Shown: in pieces, positions 34,700 through 42,026 of the stretch
Layout: each line of letters begins with the position of its first letter
Numbering within the stretch: position 1 is the first letter of the stretch
Origin: Brevibacterium pigmentatum
GTDB lineage: Bacteria; Actinomycetota; Actinomycetes; Actinomycetales; Brevibacteriaceae
Direction: 5' to 3'
Assembly (NCBI RefSeq): GCF_011617465.1
Contig: NZ_CP050153.1
Coordinates: 2,976,001 to 3,040,000, forward strand
DNA length: 64,000 nt
Translations under genes and position numbers: made by a program
The notes under the pieces: model-generated
Told to the model about the DNA's origin: nothing
The model's input: the letters and a program-made list of their open reading frames with translations, nothing else
Database searches by the model: none

Positions 34700-35521
34700 T
34701 CATGCGTCCCTCCTGCCGAAGACCGCCGACGCCCCACCGAGGAACACCGTTGTCCAGACGATCAGAGAGAACAGGGCCAGGGCCGGGGCAAGGAATTCCG
34801 CGTCACCCGGTCCCGCCGTGCCGGAGAGGCTGTGCAGCGCCGGTCCTGGTAAGAACGGGAGCAGAACACGTTGCCACCCCCCGGGAAGGACGCCGATCAG
34901 GGCCGGGAGAAACATGAGCGACAGGGCGATGACCACGGCTCCCCCGGTGCTGCGGCACAGGAACGCCGAGGCGGCCGCCGCCGTCGCGTAGAACGGCACC
35001 ATCACTGCGCTGCCGACGATCACACGAAGCAGGTACGGATCGTTCACGTCCAAGGGGCCGACCCCGTACCCCAACAGAAGCGCCTGCGCCACGGCGAACA
35101 CCGCTGCCGCCGCCGCCGCGCCGCATCCCACTGACACCGCAGCACACCAGAGGATCTTTGCCGAGAAGAGACGGACACGACTCGGTGTGACGATCAAGGA
35201 TGTGCGTATCATTCCCGATGCGTACTCACCGCCCACCGTCCATGCCCCGAAGACGATGGCGACCAACGTTGCCGCATCGATGCCGAGCGCCGCGGTTCCA
35301 GCGATGTCCGTCTGGGAAAGTTCGTCGAGGGATTCGGACTGTGTGGCACCTGTCGTCGTCAGAAAGAGGGCGGCACAGGCTGCCGCCAGGACCACTGCCG
35401 ACAACCACAGCCTGCGCGGGAGATGAAGCGAGAAGAACTTCACCGCCTCCGACCGCAGCGCCGCCGGCAGCCGAACCCCGGGTGCCGCACTCTGCCGAAT
35501 CCTTACACTCGTCGCACTCAT
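34700..35521 (-). CDS. ABC-2 type transporter permease
   Basis: Membrane subunit of an ABC exporter, 273 residues with six hydrophobic segments: LWLSAVVLAAACAALFLTTT, LGIDAATLVAIVFGAWTVGG, GCGAAAAAAVFAVAQALLLG, AVMVPFYATAAAASAFLCRS, AVVIALSLMFLPALIGVLPG and LALFSLIVWTTVFLGGASAV. GGEYASGMIRTSLIVTPSRV after the second helix is a typical ABC-2 coupling segment. The start overlaps the ATPase gene's stop by four bases. Such pairs export lipids, peptides or drugs; nothing here fixes the cargo. Confidence 0.85.
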   Translation of the reverse strand: MSATSVRIRQSAAPGVRLPAALRSEAVKFFSLHLPRRLWLSAVVLAAACAALFLTTTGATQSESLDELSQTDIAGTAALGIDAATLVAIVFGAWTVGGEYASGMIRTSLIVTPSRVRLFSAKILWCAAVSVGCGAAAAAAVFAVAQALLLGYGVGPLDVNDPYLLRVIVGSAVMVPFYATAAAASAFLCRSTGGAVVIALSLMFLPALIGVLPGGWQRVLLPFLPGPALHSLSGTAGPGDAEFLAPALALFSLIVWTTVFLGGASAVFGRRDA

Positions 35522-36429
35522 GATCTTCCTTCCCCGTCAGCGACGTCTTCTCGTTTCGTCAGAGACAGGAACACGTTTTCCAGGCTCGCCTCTGGCCGCG
35601 ACAGCTCGTGGAGCGGGATCCCCTGCTCCGCGGCGATGTCTCCGATCGTTGCGGCGGGTACGCCGATCACGATGAGGGACCCGGCACCGGACGAAGGCTC
35701 GTCCACAGTGATGCCGTGTTCACGAAGAACCGCGAGCAGTGCCTGGCTCTGCGGAGTCCGGACCGTCACCCGCTCGGTCTCAGCTCCGACGTCGTCGATG
35801 TCGACGGCGACGACGAGTCGTCCCCGGTCGATGACGACGACCCTGTCGACCGTCTGCTGGATCTCGCCGAGCTGATGACTCGAGACGAAAACCGTTCGCC
35901 CCTCGGCCGCCAACATCCTGAGGAGGTCGCGCATCCATCGGATGCCGGCAGGGTCGAGCCCATTGGCGGGCTCGTCGAGAATGAGGGTGGCAGGGTCTCC
36001 GAGGAGCGCCGCCGCGAGACCCAGCCGCTGGCACATTCCCAGCGAGAAACCCGAGATCCGCCTGTCGGCGGCGTGGCCGAGTTCCACCTCATCGAGCACC
36101 TCGGCGACCCTGGCCCCGCTCATTGCCCCGGCCTCGGCGAGCCAGCGAAGATGCTGGCGTGCGGTCCTGCCGGTCTGCAGTGCCGTCGGATCGATGAGTG
36201 CGCCGACCTCGCGCATCGGAGCGGATGCGCCTCGATAGGGGCGGCCGTTGACCGTGACGTGTCCAGCTGTCGGCCGGTCGAGACCCAGGATCATCCTCAT
36301 CGTGGTCGTCTTCCCTGCCCCGTTGGGACCGAGGAACCCGGTCACCACACCGGGCTTCGCGTCGAAGGACAGATCGTCGACTGCCCGAACCGCTCCGTAC
36401 TGCTTCGTCAGTCCACTGGCCGAAATCAT
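35518..36429 (-). CDS. ABC transporter ATP-binding protein (exporter type)
   Basis: ATPase partner of the permease at 34700-35521, 303 residues. MISASGLTKQYGAVRAVDDL opens the domain; Walker A is GPNGAGKTTT near residue 38, the signature FSLGMCQRLGLAAALLG is near 130 and Walker B ATLILDEPANGLDP near 152. The C-terminal extension is typical of ABC-2 drug or antibiotic ATPases. Start ATG at 36429 with GGGAG ten bases upstream is preferred; an ATG at 36438 is too close to that site. The promoter between this gene and the divergent TetR gene is bracketed by two ATGC-N4-GCAT operators. Confidence 0.9.
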   Translation of the reverse strand: MISASGLTKQYGAVRAVDDLSFDAKPGVVTGFLGPNGAGKTTTMRMILGLDRPTAGHVTVNGRPYRGASAPMREVGALIDPTALQTGRTARQHLRWLAEAGAMSGARVAEVLDEVELGHAADRRISGFSLGMCQRLGLAAALLGDPATLILDEPANGLDPAGIRWMRDLLRMLAAEGRTVFVSSHQLGEIQQTVDRVVVIDRGRLVVAVDIDDVGAETERVTVRTPQSQALLAVLREHGITVDEPSSGAGSLIVIGVPAATIGDIAAEQGIPLHELSRPEASLENVFLSLTKREDVADGEGRS

Positions 36430-36457
36430 TAGGCGCATTCTCCCTAAGTCGGTTATC

Positions 36458-36507
36458 ATGCACTTGCACTGTAACGCAGAAACGCGCGTTTTTAAATGCA
36501 TTCGCAT
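36458..36507 (-). promoter_or_regulatory. Operator pair and promoter between ABC/GMC operon and tetR
   Basis: Two palindromes of one family: ATGCACTTGCAC (36458-36469, one mismatch) and ATGCATTCGCAT (36496-36507), centres 38 bases apart. On the minus strand TTTAAA (36496-36491) and TACAGT (36473-36468) are 17 bases apart. The upstream palindrome touches the first base of the -35 box and the downstream one overlaps the last two bases of the -10 box. A repressor bound to both would close this promoter and lie just upstream of the tetR start. Confidence 0.75.
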
Positions 36508-36533
36508 GATGAAGATATGGAGGTGGTGTTCCG

Positions 36534-37133
36534 GTGCCCAAGATCGTCGATCACGAACAGCGCAGGAAGCAGATCGCAGAAGCCGTATGGGCGATTGTCG
36601 CCTTCCGCGGCTTCGAAGCCGTGACCCTCCGATCAGTCGCCGGCGAGGCGGGGGTTTCGATGGGAACGGTCCAGCACTACTTCACGAACAAGGAAGAGAT
36701 GATCTACTTCGCCTGCACGCAGTTCGTCGAACAGGCGACATCGGGCGCCGAATCACTGATGGAGCAGTCGAACGACCCGGATGCGCCGCGGACGATCATC
36801 CGCGCCATCATGCAGCAGACCATGCCCCTTACCGAAGAGCAGCGTATCGGCAGTGCCGTATGGCTGGCCTTCGTCTCACGCGCAGCCGTCGACGACCAGC
36901 TCGGGGAGTTCATCCGGGAGGCGTGGAACGGTCTGCACAGATTCGTCAGCGCTCAGCTGAGAACCGCTCAGGAGGCCGGTCAGGTACCGACGGCCCTCAA
37001 TACCGGGATCGAGGCGGCGAGCCTGATCGCATTGGCTGACGGCCTCGCCTCCCACCTGCTTGTCGGTCAGCACACCGCGAAATTGGCGATCGAGGCGGTT
37101 GACCACCGGCTTGAGCAGCTGTTCACCGACTGA
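36534..37133 (+). CDS. TetR-family repressor, likely regulator of the ATGC-N4-GCAT sites
   Basis: 199 residues. The HTH lies at about 25-50 (FEAVTLRSVAGEAGVSMGTV followed by QHYFTNKEEM), and the C-terminal helical ligand domain is of the BetI/AcrR general type (TMPLTEEQRIGSAVWLAFVS). The GTG start has GGAGG nine bases upstream. It is divergent from the ABC/GMC operon with the operator pair between them, the classic arrangement for an autoregulated local repressor. The same palindrome at 32.9, 39.1 and 44.2 kb suggests it controls those promoters too. Ligand unknown; the BetI-like look and the GMC enzyme hint at an alcohol or amine, which is only a guess. Confidence 0.87.
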   Translation: MPKIVDHEQRRKQIAEAVWAIVAFRGFEAVTLRSVAGEAGVSMGTVQHYFTNKEEMIYFACTQFVEQATSGAESLMEQSNDPDAPRTIIRAIMQQTMPLTEEQRIGSAVWLAFVSRAAVDDQLGEFIREAWNGLHRFVSAQLRTAQEAGQVPTALNTGIEAASLIALADGLASHLLVGQHTAKLAIEAVDHRLEQLFTD

Positions 37134-37212
37134 CACGGAAGGCAGGCCCACAGTCCGGAGACCGGCTCCCCTGCCTCCGCCGGGGCCGACTGCCGAATCC
37201 CCGTGAGCGACG

Positions 37213-37845
37213 TCAACGGATCGAGTTTAGTTCTTCTGCGGGCGCATTGCTCGTGTCGCGCCGGACGCGAAGCTTCCGTACGAGTTCGACCACAGCACCG
37301 AGGACGACGGCCAGACCGACCCCGACGGCGACCCCGATAAGCGGCTGTTCATGGAACACCACTCCCCCGGCATAGCCGATTCCTGAACTGTACACAGCCC
37401 AGGCCAGCCCGGCGATGCTCGAGAACAGCGCGAACCGCGCGCGGGGATAGCGAACTGCCCCCGAAGCAAAAGTCGTCGCCGTCCGTCCGCCCGGGATGAA
37501 TCTCGCACCGATAATGAGCATTCCTCCGCGCTCGTGCAGCCCCTTCCCTGCCCAGCGATACACGCTGCCGCCCCAGCCGCGGAGCCGCAGCAGCCGAGAC
37601 AGCCGCCCGGTGCTCCTCCCGAGCTGGTGAGTGAGATGATCGCCGAACACCGCCCCGATCGCGGCCGCGGCTACGAGCAGAGCGACGTCCGGTTCGCCTT
37701 GAGCGGCATAGGCACCGGCAGTGATGACCAGCGTCTCTGCCGGTATCGCCGGAACGGTCGAATCGAGAGCGACCACCAGCGCGACGAGCCCGTAGAGCCA
37801 CGGAGAGGCGACGGTCTGCTCCAGCAGATTCAGGAATGCATCCAT
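37213..37845 (-). CDS. DedA-family membrane protein
   Basis: 210 residues with four or more hydrophobic segments: PWLYGLVALVVALDSTVPAI, VALLVAAAAIGAVFGDHLTH, FALFSSIAGLAWAVYSSGIG and LIGVAVGVGLAVVLGAVVEL. DedA hallmarks are the re-entrant PAIPAETLVITAGAYAAQG and the GARFIPGGRTATTFASGA stretch, with the conserved Arg and Gly residues. DedA proteins are proton-coupled lipid transporters that recycle polyprenyl phosphate or phospholipid. It overlaps the glycosyltransferase gene by 16 bases and so shares its operator-controlled promoter. Confidence 0.88.
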   Translation of the reverse strand: MDAFLNLLEQTVASPWLYGLVALVVALDSTVPAIPAETLVITAGAYAAQGEPDVALLVAAAAIGAVFGDHLTHQLGRSTGRLSRLLRLRGWGGSVYRWAGKGLHERGGMLIIGARFIPGGRTATTFASGAVRYPRARFALFSSIAGLAWAVYSSGIGYAGGVVFHEQPLIGVAVGVGLAVVLGAVVELVRKLRVRRDTSNAPAEELNSIR

Positions 37846-39026
37846 GCACGCCCCTCTCGGGTCGGAACGGAATGCGCGGACGCGACCGCCCGGTAGTGGC
37901 CGAGCAGCCGGTCACCCACAGCCTGCCACGACTGCCCCTCCAACCCGGCGCGAGCATGCCGACCCATCCGCCGTCTCCGTTCGGGGTCCGCAGCGAGCTC
38001 GTGCACGGCTCGGAAAAGGGAGTCGGAGCCCTCGGTCGAATAGAGCAGTCCGTTGCGCCCGTGGTCGACGCGCTCGAGCAGTCCGCCAGCCTCTGGTCCG
38101 ATGACAGGAACGCCTGAGGCGAGCGCCTCCTGCGCCGACTGGCAGAATGTCTCCTCTGTCCCCGTGTGGACGAACAGATCGAACGAGGCGACGACCTCGG
38201 CGAGGTCCTCACCCGATCGCGGGCCCAGGAAAACGGCGTCTGGCAGGAGCGCCCGGAGTCCGGGCTCGCTGGGCCCCTCGCCGACGAGCACCAATCGGAT
38301 CCCAGGCAGATCCTGAAGACCCTGCAGGCGTTCTAGCGATTTCTCGGGCGAGAGCCTGCCGACGTAGCCGACGACAACCTCTCCCCCGGGCGCCGATTCG
38401 CGTCGTCGGGACTCCGATCGCTTCTCGGGGGAGAACAGCTCGAGGTCGACTCCCCGCGGCCAGTAGTGGACGCGTCGCACACCCAACTCCTCCAATTGCC
38501 GGCGGCTGATGTGCGAGGGTGCCAACGTCCGGTCGGCCAGATGATGAATGCGTCGGAGGCGGTGCTCGAGGGCTGGCCGCCAGCGGTTCATGCCATAGCG
38601 GTCGGCGAAGCCTGCGACATCGGTCTGGTAAATGGCCACGGCGGGAATGCCGAGTCGATACGCTGTCCGCGCAGCCGTGGCACCGAGAACGAAGGGAGAC
38701 GCCAGGTGCACGACATCGGGCTGGAACAGACGCATCAGTCGCGACAGATCCCACGCCGGGGTGACGCCGAGGCGGAACCCCGAGTAGCCGATGAGCGGAA
38801 CTCGCCCCGTCGTGATCACCGGAGCACCAGCGTACTCGTCGGGGCCGGTCGGGGCGACCACGGCCGCGCTGTGTCCGCGCAGCCGAAGGTGGTCAAGGGT
38901 CCGGCAGACCGAACCGGTCACGCCGTTGACCTGGGGCAGGAAGGACTCTGCGACTACCAGTACCCGGAGTTGCCGGTCCGGCTGGTCGTCGACGGGGATG
39001 TCGGGCACGGGGGATGAACGATACAT
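37830..39026 (-). CDS. GT4 mannosyltransferase-like glycosyltransferase (MgtA/PimB type)
   Basis: GT-B enzyme of 398 residues. The acceptor side has VLVVAESFLPQVNGVTGSVC, then DVVHLASPFVLGATAARTAY and AVAIYQTDVAGFADRYGMNR, as in actinobacterial GDP-mannose-dependent alpha-mannosyltransferases acting on glycolipids. The donor side has GYVGRLSPEKSLERLQGLQD and the EX7E motif EETFCQSAQE near residue 305. It lacks the C-terminal module of the large GT4 enzymes elsewhere in the window. First gene of a two-gene operon with dedA; the paired palindromes lie upstream. Donor and acceptor are inferred from family resemblance. Confidence 0.83.
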   Translation of the reverse strand: MYRSSPVPDIPVDDQPDRQLRVLVVAESFLPQVNGVTGSVCRTLDHLRLRGHSAAVVAPTGPDEYAGAPVITTGRVPLIGYSGFRLGVTPAWDLSRLMRLFQPDVVHLASPFVLGATAARTAYRLGIPAVAIYQTDVAGFADRYGMNRWRPALEHRLRRIHHLADRTLAPSHISRRQLEELGVRRVHYWPRGVDLELFSPEKRSESRRRESAPGGEVVVGYVGRLSPEKSLERLQGLQDLPGIRLVLVGEGPSEPGLRALLPDAVFLGPRSGEDLAEVVASFDLFVHTGTEETFCQSAQEALASGVPVIGPEAGGLLERVDHGRNGLLYSTEGSDSLFRAVHELAADPERRRRMGRHARAGLEGQSWQAVGDRLLGHYRAVASAHSVPTREGRAWMHS

Positions 39027-39081
39027 ACGGATACTTTCGCTTCAACGTTGAGGCTTGTGATGTGGGATCGAAATTTTTTTA

Positions 39082-39131
39082 ATGCAACTGCATTTTAATT
39101 GACCTCGCCCAATGTCGCAATGCGGTAGCAT
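39082..39131 (-). promoter_or_regulatory. Operator pair and promoter between glycosyltransferase/dedA and amidohydrolase
   Basis: Two perfect palindromes, ATGCAACTGCAT (39082-39093) and ATGCGGTAGCAT (39120-39131), with centres 38 bases apart. On the minus strand TTGCGA (39120-39115) and TAAAAT (39097-39092) are 17 bases apart, a strong promoter for the glycosyltransferase operon. One palindrome touches the -35 box and the other overlaps the last two bases of the -10 box, exactly as at 36.5 kb. The plus-strand amidohydrolase starts 36 bases beyond the second palindrome and is probably controlled by it as well. Confidence 0.78.
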
Positions 39132-39166
39132 TATAAAAATCCGAGACGATGACATCGAGGACGATG

Positions 39167-40267
39167 ATGACCACTCACACCAAAGCTCCCCCGACCCCCA
39201 CATCACGGCCCCTGCATCTGCGGGGACGAATTCTGCCCGAAGGCAAGGTGCGCGACATCTGGATCGCCGAGGGGCGGATCTCCCGCGAGCCAGTCGACGG
39301 CTCGGAGACGATCGCCCCCGGAGGGTGGATCCTTCCAGCACTCGTCGATGCGCATGTTCACCTGGGCATCGCAGAGATCGGCGGCCCCCTGGATTTCTCG
39401 GTGCTCCGAAATGACATGAGACAGCTCGCCCACTCGGGAGTCGGCGCAGCCAGGATTCTCGGCTCCCCAGAGCGGCTGCCCGCTCACATGCTTTCACTCC
39501 CGGGCGAACCCCAGCTGCTCACCGCGGGAGTTCCGGTCGCGGCGTTCGACCGCTTCATCTCGGGTTGGGGCCGCCGTGTGCCCGATCGACTCCTCGCCCA
39601 GGCATGTGCCGAAGAGGCCCGATGCGGGTGGAGCAAGATCATCGCCGATTGGTTCGACCCCGACGGAGGCTACGGGCCTTCGTTCTCGGCCCACGCCATC
39701 GAAGCGACGGTCTCCACAGTGCACGGCATCGGCGCTCGTATTGCTGTGCATACCCAGAGCAGCGTGGCCGGAGCCCGGGCGGCAGCGGCCGGAGTCGATT
39801 CGATTGAGCACGGCATGCATCTCCCTCCCTCCGCGCTCGACGACCTGGCCACTCACGGCGGATTCCTCGTACCCACCGGATTCGTCTTCGAGCAGCTGAA
39901 GCACTCGATGCTCGACCGTTCGCAGCCGACCGATCTCCGCACATGGTTCGCAGAGGGACTCGAGAACCATCCAGGCATGGTGATCGGGGCCCGTGATCGG
40001 GGAATCCCTGTGCTCGCAGGCACCGATCTTCCGGTGGGCGCACTCGTCGACGAGGTGGCCTGGCTGCATTGCGCCGGGCTCAGCGCCCATGACGCCGTGG
40101 GCGCCGCCAGCTGGACTTCCCGGGAGGTCCTAGACCTGCCCCGCCTGCGTCATGGCGATCGCGCGGATCTGATCTGGTTCGCCCATGACCCCAGAGATGA
40201 CCTGGAGATGCTGCGCTCGCCCGAGCTGGCCGTGATCGGCGGCGAGGTCAGTGCGGCAACACTCTGA
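39167..40267 (+). CDS. Metal-dependent amidohydrolase
   Basis: Hydrolase of the imidazolonepropionase-like amidohydrolase group, about 366 residues. LPALVDAHVHLGIAE (near residue 60) holds the first metal-binding His-x-His. IAVHTQSSVAGARAAAAGVD and SIEHGMHLPPSALDDLATHG give the later histidines, VLAGTDLPVGALVDEVAWLH the final Asp, and LRHGDRADLIWFAHDPRDD the usual composite-domain end. ATG codons lie at 39149, 39164 and 39167; GAGG at 39157-39160 suits 39167 best. Divergent from the glycosyltransferase/dedA operon across the operator pair. Substrate unknown (cyclic amides, esters or similar). Confidence 0.85.
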   Translation: MTTHTKAPPTPTSRPLHLRGRILPEGKVRDIWIAEGRISREPVDGSETIAPGGWILPALVDAHVHLGIAEIGGPLDFSVLRNDMRQLAHSGVGAARILGSPERLPAHMLSLPGEPQLLTAGVPVAAFDRFISGWGRRVPDRLLAQACAEEARCGWSKIIADWFDPDGGYGPSFSAHAIEATVSTVHGIGARIAVHTQSSVAGARAAAAGVDSIEHGMHLPPSALDDLATHGGFLVPTGFVFEQLKHSMLDRSQPTDLRTWFAEGLENHPGMVIGARDRGIPVLAGTDLPVGALVDEVAWLHCAGLSAHDAVGAASWTSREVLDLPRLRHGDRADLIWFAHDPRDDLEMLRSPELAVIGGEVSAATL

Positions 40268-40285
40268 CCCGGCGGCTCGTTCACC

Positions 40286-40975
40286 TCAGCGCGCCGGGAG
40301 TCCAGCGCGAAAGGGCAGCCGATTCATGCACAGGCAGACTCCGAGTACGGTCAGCCAGGCCCAGGCAAGGACCGTGAATGGCACGATCACGGCAAAATTG
40401 ATCGCTACGGCACCGACGATCCAGCCGAGTCCGATGACGGCGCCGATGATGCCGAACACTCGGCCGCCGGTCTCCGCTCGGGCCAACAGCAGGCCGGTGA
40501 GCGCCACCGCGAGTCCCAGCAGTGCCTGGGCCACGAACGCTGTGCTGCCGAGCACCAGCAGAAGGGCCTCAGTCCGCTCAACCACCGCGGCCCGATCGAC
40601 CGCTCCCGACAGGTACTGATCTGCCGCGGTCGAGAGCCCGATGGCATGAATGCCGAAATACACACCGAAGACCCCGGCGGCAACCGCCCAGACCGATCCC
40701 GTCGCCCGCGAAAGCGGCCCCGGCAGGCCGGGCAAGGTCCGCAGAAACGCCAGAGCGATCACCCAGAGGACAACGGCGAGGATGTTGACCAAGTGCGCAG
40801 CCCTCCAGCCGGACGCGTCGGAGACGTATTCCAATGTGGCCGCGGCATCGTCGATCGGAGGGTTCCCATGCAGGACCGACGGCAGAATATACAGAACGAC
40901 GCCGGCGAGTATGAGCACGCCGGCTGCTCGCGGCGCGCCTCTGTCACTTCTGGTCACGTGCTCAGTGCTGGTCAT
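40286..40975 (-). CDS. Integral membrane protein of unknown function, PadR-linked
   Basis: 229 residues with about six hydrophobic segments (GVLILAGVVLYILPSVLHGN, AHLVNILAVVLWVIALAFLR, GSVWAVAAGVFGVYFGIHAI, LLLVLGSTAFVAQALLGLAV, IIGAVIGLGWIVGAVAINFA, TVLAWAWLTVLGVCLCMNR), reminiscent of DUF4386-type proteins. The start at 40975 overlaps the stop of the 59-residue membrane protein by four bases (ATGA). Both are divergent from the PadR gene across two palindromes, so they are its likely target. Could be an unrecognised efflux or stress protein; no known catalytic motif was seen. Confidence 0.72.
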   Translation of the reverse strand: MTSTEHVTRSDRGAPRAAGVLILAGVVLYILPSVLHGNPPIDDAAATLEYVSDASGWRAAHLVNILAVVLWVIALAFLRTLPGLPGPLSRATGSVWAVAAGVFGVYFGIHAIGLSTAADQYLSGAVDRAAVVERTEALLLVLGSTAFVAQALLGLAVALTGLLLARAETGGRVFGIIGAVIGLGWIVGAVAINFAVIVPFTVLAWAWLTVLGVCLCMNRLPFRAGLPAR

Positions 40976-41151
40976 GTGAACATCGCCCCCATGGACGCGA
41001 TCGCCGCAATTCCGATCAGCACCGCCCCGGCGCCTGCGCCGAGGCAGAACAGCCCCACGCCAATGCCAACTGGAGAGCCCCATCCGTGCCATTGCTGCTG
41101 AAGCTCTGCCGACCGAGCCTCTGTCATCTGGTTCGCCTGGTCTTCACTCAT
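40972..41151 (-). CDS. 59-residue membrane protein, first gene of the PadR target operon
   Basis: MSEDQANQMTEARSAELQQQ is followed by one long hydrophobic stretch (VGIGVGLFCLGAGAGAVLIG, continuing IAAIASMGAMF). The start is well supported: GGAG seven bases upstream of ATG 41151, and the stop overlaps the next gene's start. A longer frame to 41490 reads through the promoter and palindromes and is not real. Small single- or double-pass proteins of this sort often regulate or complete a membrane partner; here that would be the 229-residue protein. Confidence 0.72.
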   Translation of the reverse strand: MSEDQANQMTEARSAELQQQWHGWGSPVGIGVGLFCLGAGAGAVLIGIAAIASMGAMFT

Positions 41152-41186
41152 TCTCTTACTCCATTTCGTCCCGCCAAGCGGGAATA

Positions 41187-41234
41187 GACATATTATGTCG
41201 TTCGCCAATATACATACGCTCGACATAAAATGTC
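41187..41234. promoter_or_regulatory. Paired PadR-type palindromes GACAT-N3-ATGTC
   Basis: GACATATTATGTC (41187-41199) and GACATAAAATGTC (41222-41234) have centres 35 bases apart, lying between the PadR gene and its divergent membrane-protein operon. The second overlaps the PadR start codon at 41230. PadR repressors commonly bind ATGT-N-ACAT-type dyads, so these are strong operator candidates. Confidence 0.75.
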
Positions 41235-41907
41235 TACTATGGCGAAACGGAATGATGAAGCAGAGACCGAAACCACGGAATACGCGAAGAGAAAGACCGC
41301 TCCAACCGAGTCCCAAACGAAGAACCAACCTGCATTGGCAGCCCTGATCCTTGCACTCCTCGAAGAGCATCCGATGCACGTCTACGGCATGCACAAGCTC
41401 ATGCTCGAGCGGCGCCTGGACCACCTCGTCAACATCGAACGACGAAACAGCGTCCAGCAGGTGCTCAATCGCCTGCATCGCGAAGGACACGTCGAGACGG
41501 CGGACGGCAAGACCGGGCGCAGGATCGTCTACCGCATCACGGATACCGGTCGCGCGCTCTTCTATGATTGGCTGCGCACCGAGATCAGCCGCCCCCGAAC
41601 GGAGTATCCGCGCTTCACGGCGGCCGTATCATTGCTCGGACTGCTTCTGCCCACCGAGGCGATCGACCTACTCGCCGCGCGCCGAGCAGATCTCCATGAC
41701 GCGTCCGCGCACCTGAAGGAAGAACTGACCCAAGGAAAATTCCTTCCCGAGGTCCTGACCCTGGAGGTCGACTTTCGCCTGACCACGACCCAGGTAGAGA
41801 TCGACTGGCTCGATCGAGTCATCGCACGACTCGATTCGAAGCAGCTCACCTGGGAACGCGAGGACCTGCTGGCACTCTCCACCGCAACTCATCTTCCGAA
41901 AGAGTGA
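41230..41907 (+). CDS. PadR-family transcriptional regulator
   Basis: 225 residues. A polar N-terminal extension of about 30 residues is followed by the winged HTH: LAALILALLEEHPMHVYGMH, KLMLERRLDHLVNIERRNSV, VLNRLHREGHVETADGKTGR and RIVYRITDTGRALFYDWLRT. The C-terminal half is the helical dimerisation part (PadR-C/Vir type). No ribosome site precedes ATG 41230 or the ATG at 41239, so the mRNA may be leaderless. The operator overlapping the start codon indicates autorepression. Related PadR proteins sense phenolic acids, drugs or cell-wall stress. Confidence 0.86.
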   Translation: MSTMAKRNDEAETETTEYAKRKTAPTESQTKNQPALAALILALLEEHPMHVYGMHKLMLERRLDHLVNIERRNSVQQVLNRLHREGHVETADGKTGRRIVYRITDTGRALFYDWLRTEISRPRTEYPRFTAAVSLLGLLLPTEAIDLLAARRADLHDASAHLKEELTQGKFLPEVLTLEVDFRLTTTQVEIDWLDRVIARLDSKQLTWEREDLLALSTATHLPKE

Positions 41908-42026
41908 GTGAATCGTCTGCACAGTCGGAATTGGCAGCACCTGAATGCGGTCGTAAGCCCGCGAAGCTCAGTGGATGCACCCCTTCGCCGGCGCTCCGAG
42001 GCGTCCACTTCCGGCGGCATTCGCCC

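Noticed and set aside
39099..39137. TTGACC (39099) with TATAAA (39132) as a plus-strand promoter for the amidohydrolase
   Set aside because: Spacing is 27 bases, too long for a sigma-70-type promoter.
40972..41490. 172-codon version of the small PadR-linked membrane protein
   Set aside because: The extension reads through the paired palindromes and into the PadR coding region on the other strand; the GGAG-supported ATG at 41151 is the real start.
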